In this document: positions 63,926 through 64,000 of the stretch, piece after piece
Layout of the letters: the number at the start of each line of letters is the position of its first letter
How positions within the stretch are numbered: the stretch's first letter is position 1
Assembly (NCBI GenBank): GCA_963680875.1
Contig: OY804588.1
Span: 56,680,369 to 56,744,368, forward strand
DNA length: 64,000 nucleotides
Origin: Bathymodiolus brooksi
Taxonomy: Eukaryota > Mollusca > Bivalvia > Mytilida > Modiolidae
Reading direction: 5' to 3'
The notes under the pieces: model-generated
Seen by the model: the letters and a program-made list of their open reading frames with translations, nothing else
Database searches by the model: none
Told to the model about the DNA's origin: nothing
Program-made: the position numbers and the translations under genes

Positions 63926-64000
63926 CTATGCCTACTGGTCGGGGAGTAGTTCTCTCCATTTTTTACGTTTTTTATCCAATATTTTTAAGAAGCAGTCAAG

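Overview
The window is invertebrate nuclear DNA, most probably from a mollusc and likely a bivalve. The evidence is an AT-rich intron-dense gene, two tRNA-headed SINE families that share a 3' tail resembling known molluscan SINE tails, and several elements with the bivalve 'pearl'/Helentron-like layout: a CCGT microsatellite beside 150-170 bp core repeats. The species cannot be fixed by eye.

One gene fills 1,025-52,395 on the + strand. It is a PRRC2 (BAT2-like; Drosophila nocte-like) gene, a large disordered RNA-associated translation and stress-granule protein. Its first exons, about 150-170 residues by comparison with human PRRC2C, lie left of the window. I resolve 34 coding exons. Their splice phases agree throughout and join into one reading frame of 2,427 codons plus stop. 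The 3' UTR starts at 52,396. At the right edge, 63,643 onward, begins OSTC (DC2), an oligosaccharyltransferase subunit, also on +.

The most interesting content is in the PRRC2 introns. They carry two families of C/D-box snoRNA candidates, all on the host strand. Family 2 (seven copies, 27,278-30,955) has terminal stems, C, D', C' and D boxes, and a 12-nt perfect complement to the conserved 18S rRNA segment GGATTGACAGAT. The D'+5 rule places the methylation on the residue equivalent to human 18S U1288, the SNORD110 site. Five of these copies sit in a tandem array whose ~400 bp unit also holds an inverted SINE. Family 1 (five copies in four introns, 5,665-51,266) has a 7-bp terminal stem, C and D boxes and a conserved guide whose target I could not identify. 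Vertebrate PRRC2 genes also host snoRNAs (SNORD62 in PRRC2B, SNORA38 in PRRC2A), so snoRNA hosting may be an old property of this gene.

The rest of the introns and the 52.4-63.6 kb intergenic region are mostly mobile DNA. There are SINE families A and B, and cut-and-paste transposon remnants with CAGGG-like ends and 5-6 bp target duplications; one has its empty site in the window. There is a hAT remnant with an 8-bp duplication, a mariner-like element nested inside another transposon that is itself inside a SINE, palindromic MITEs, Helentron/pearl-like elements, and two non-LTR retrotransposon fragments.
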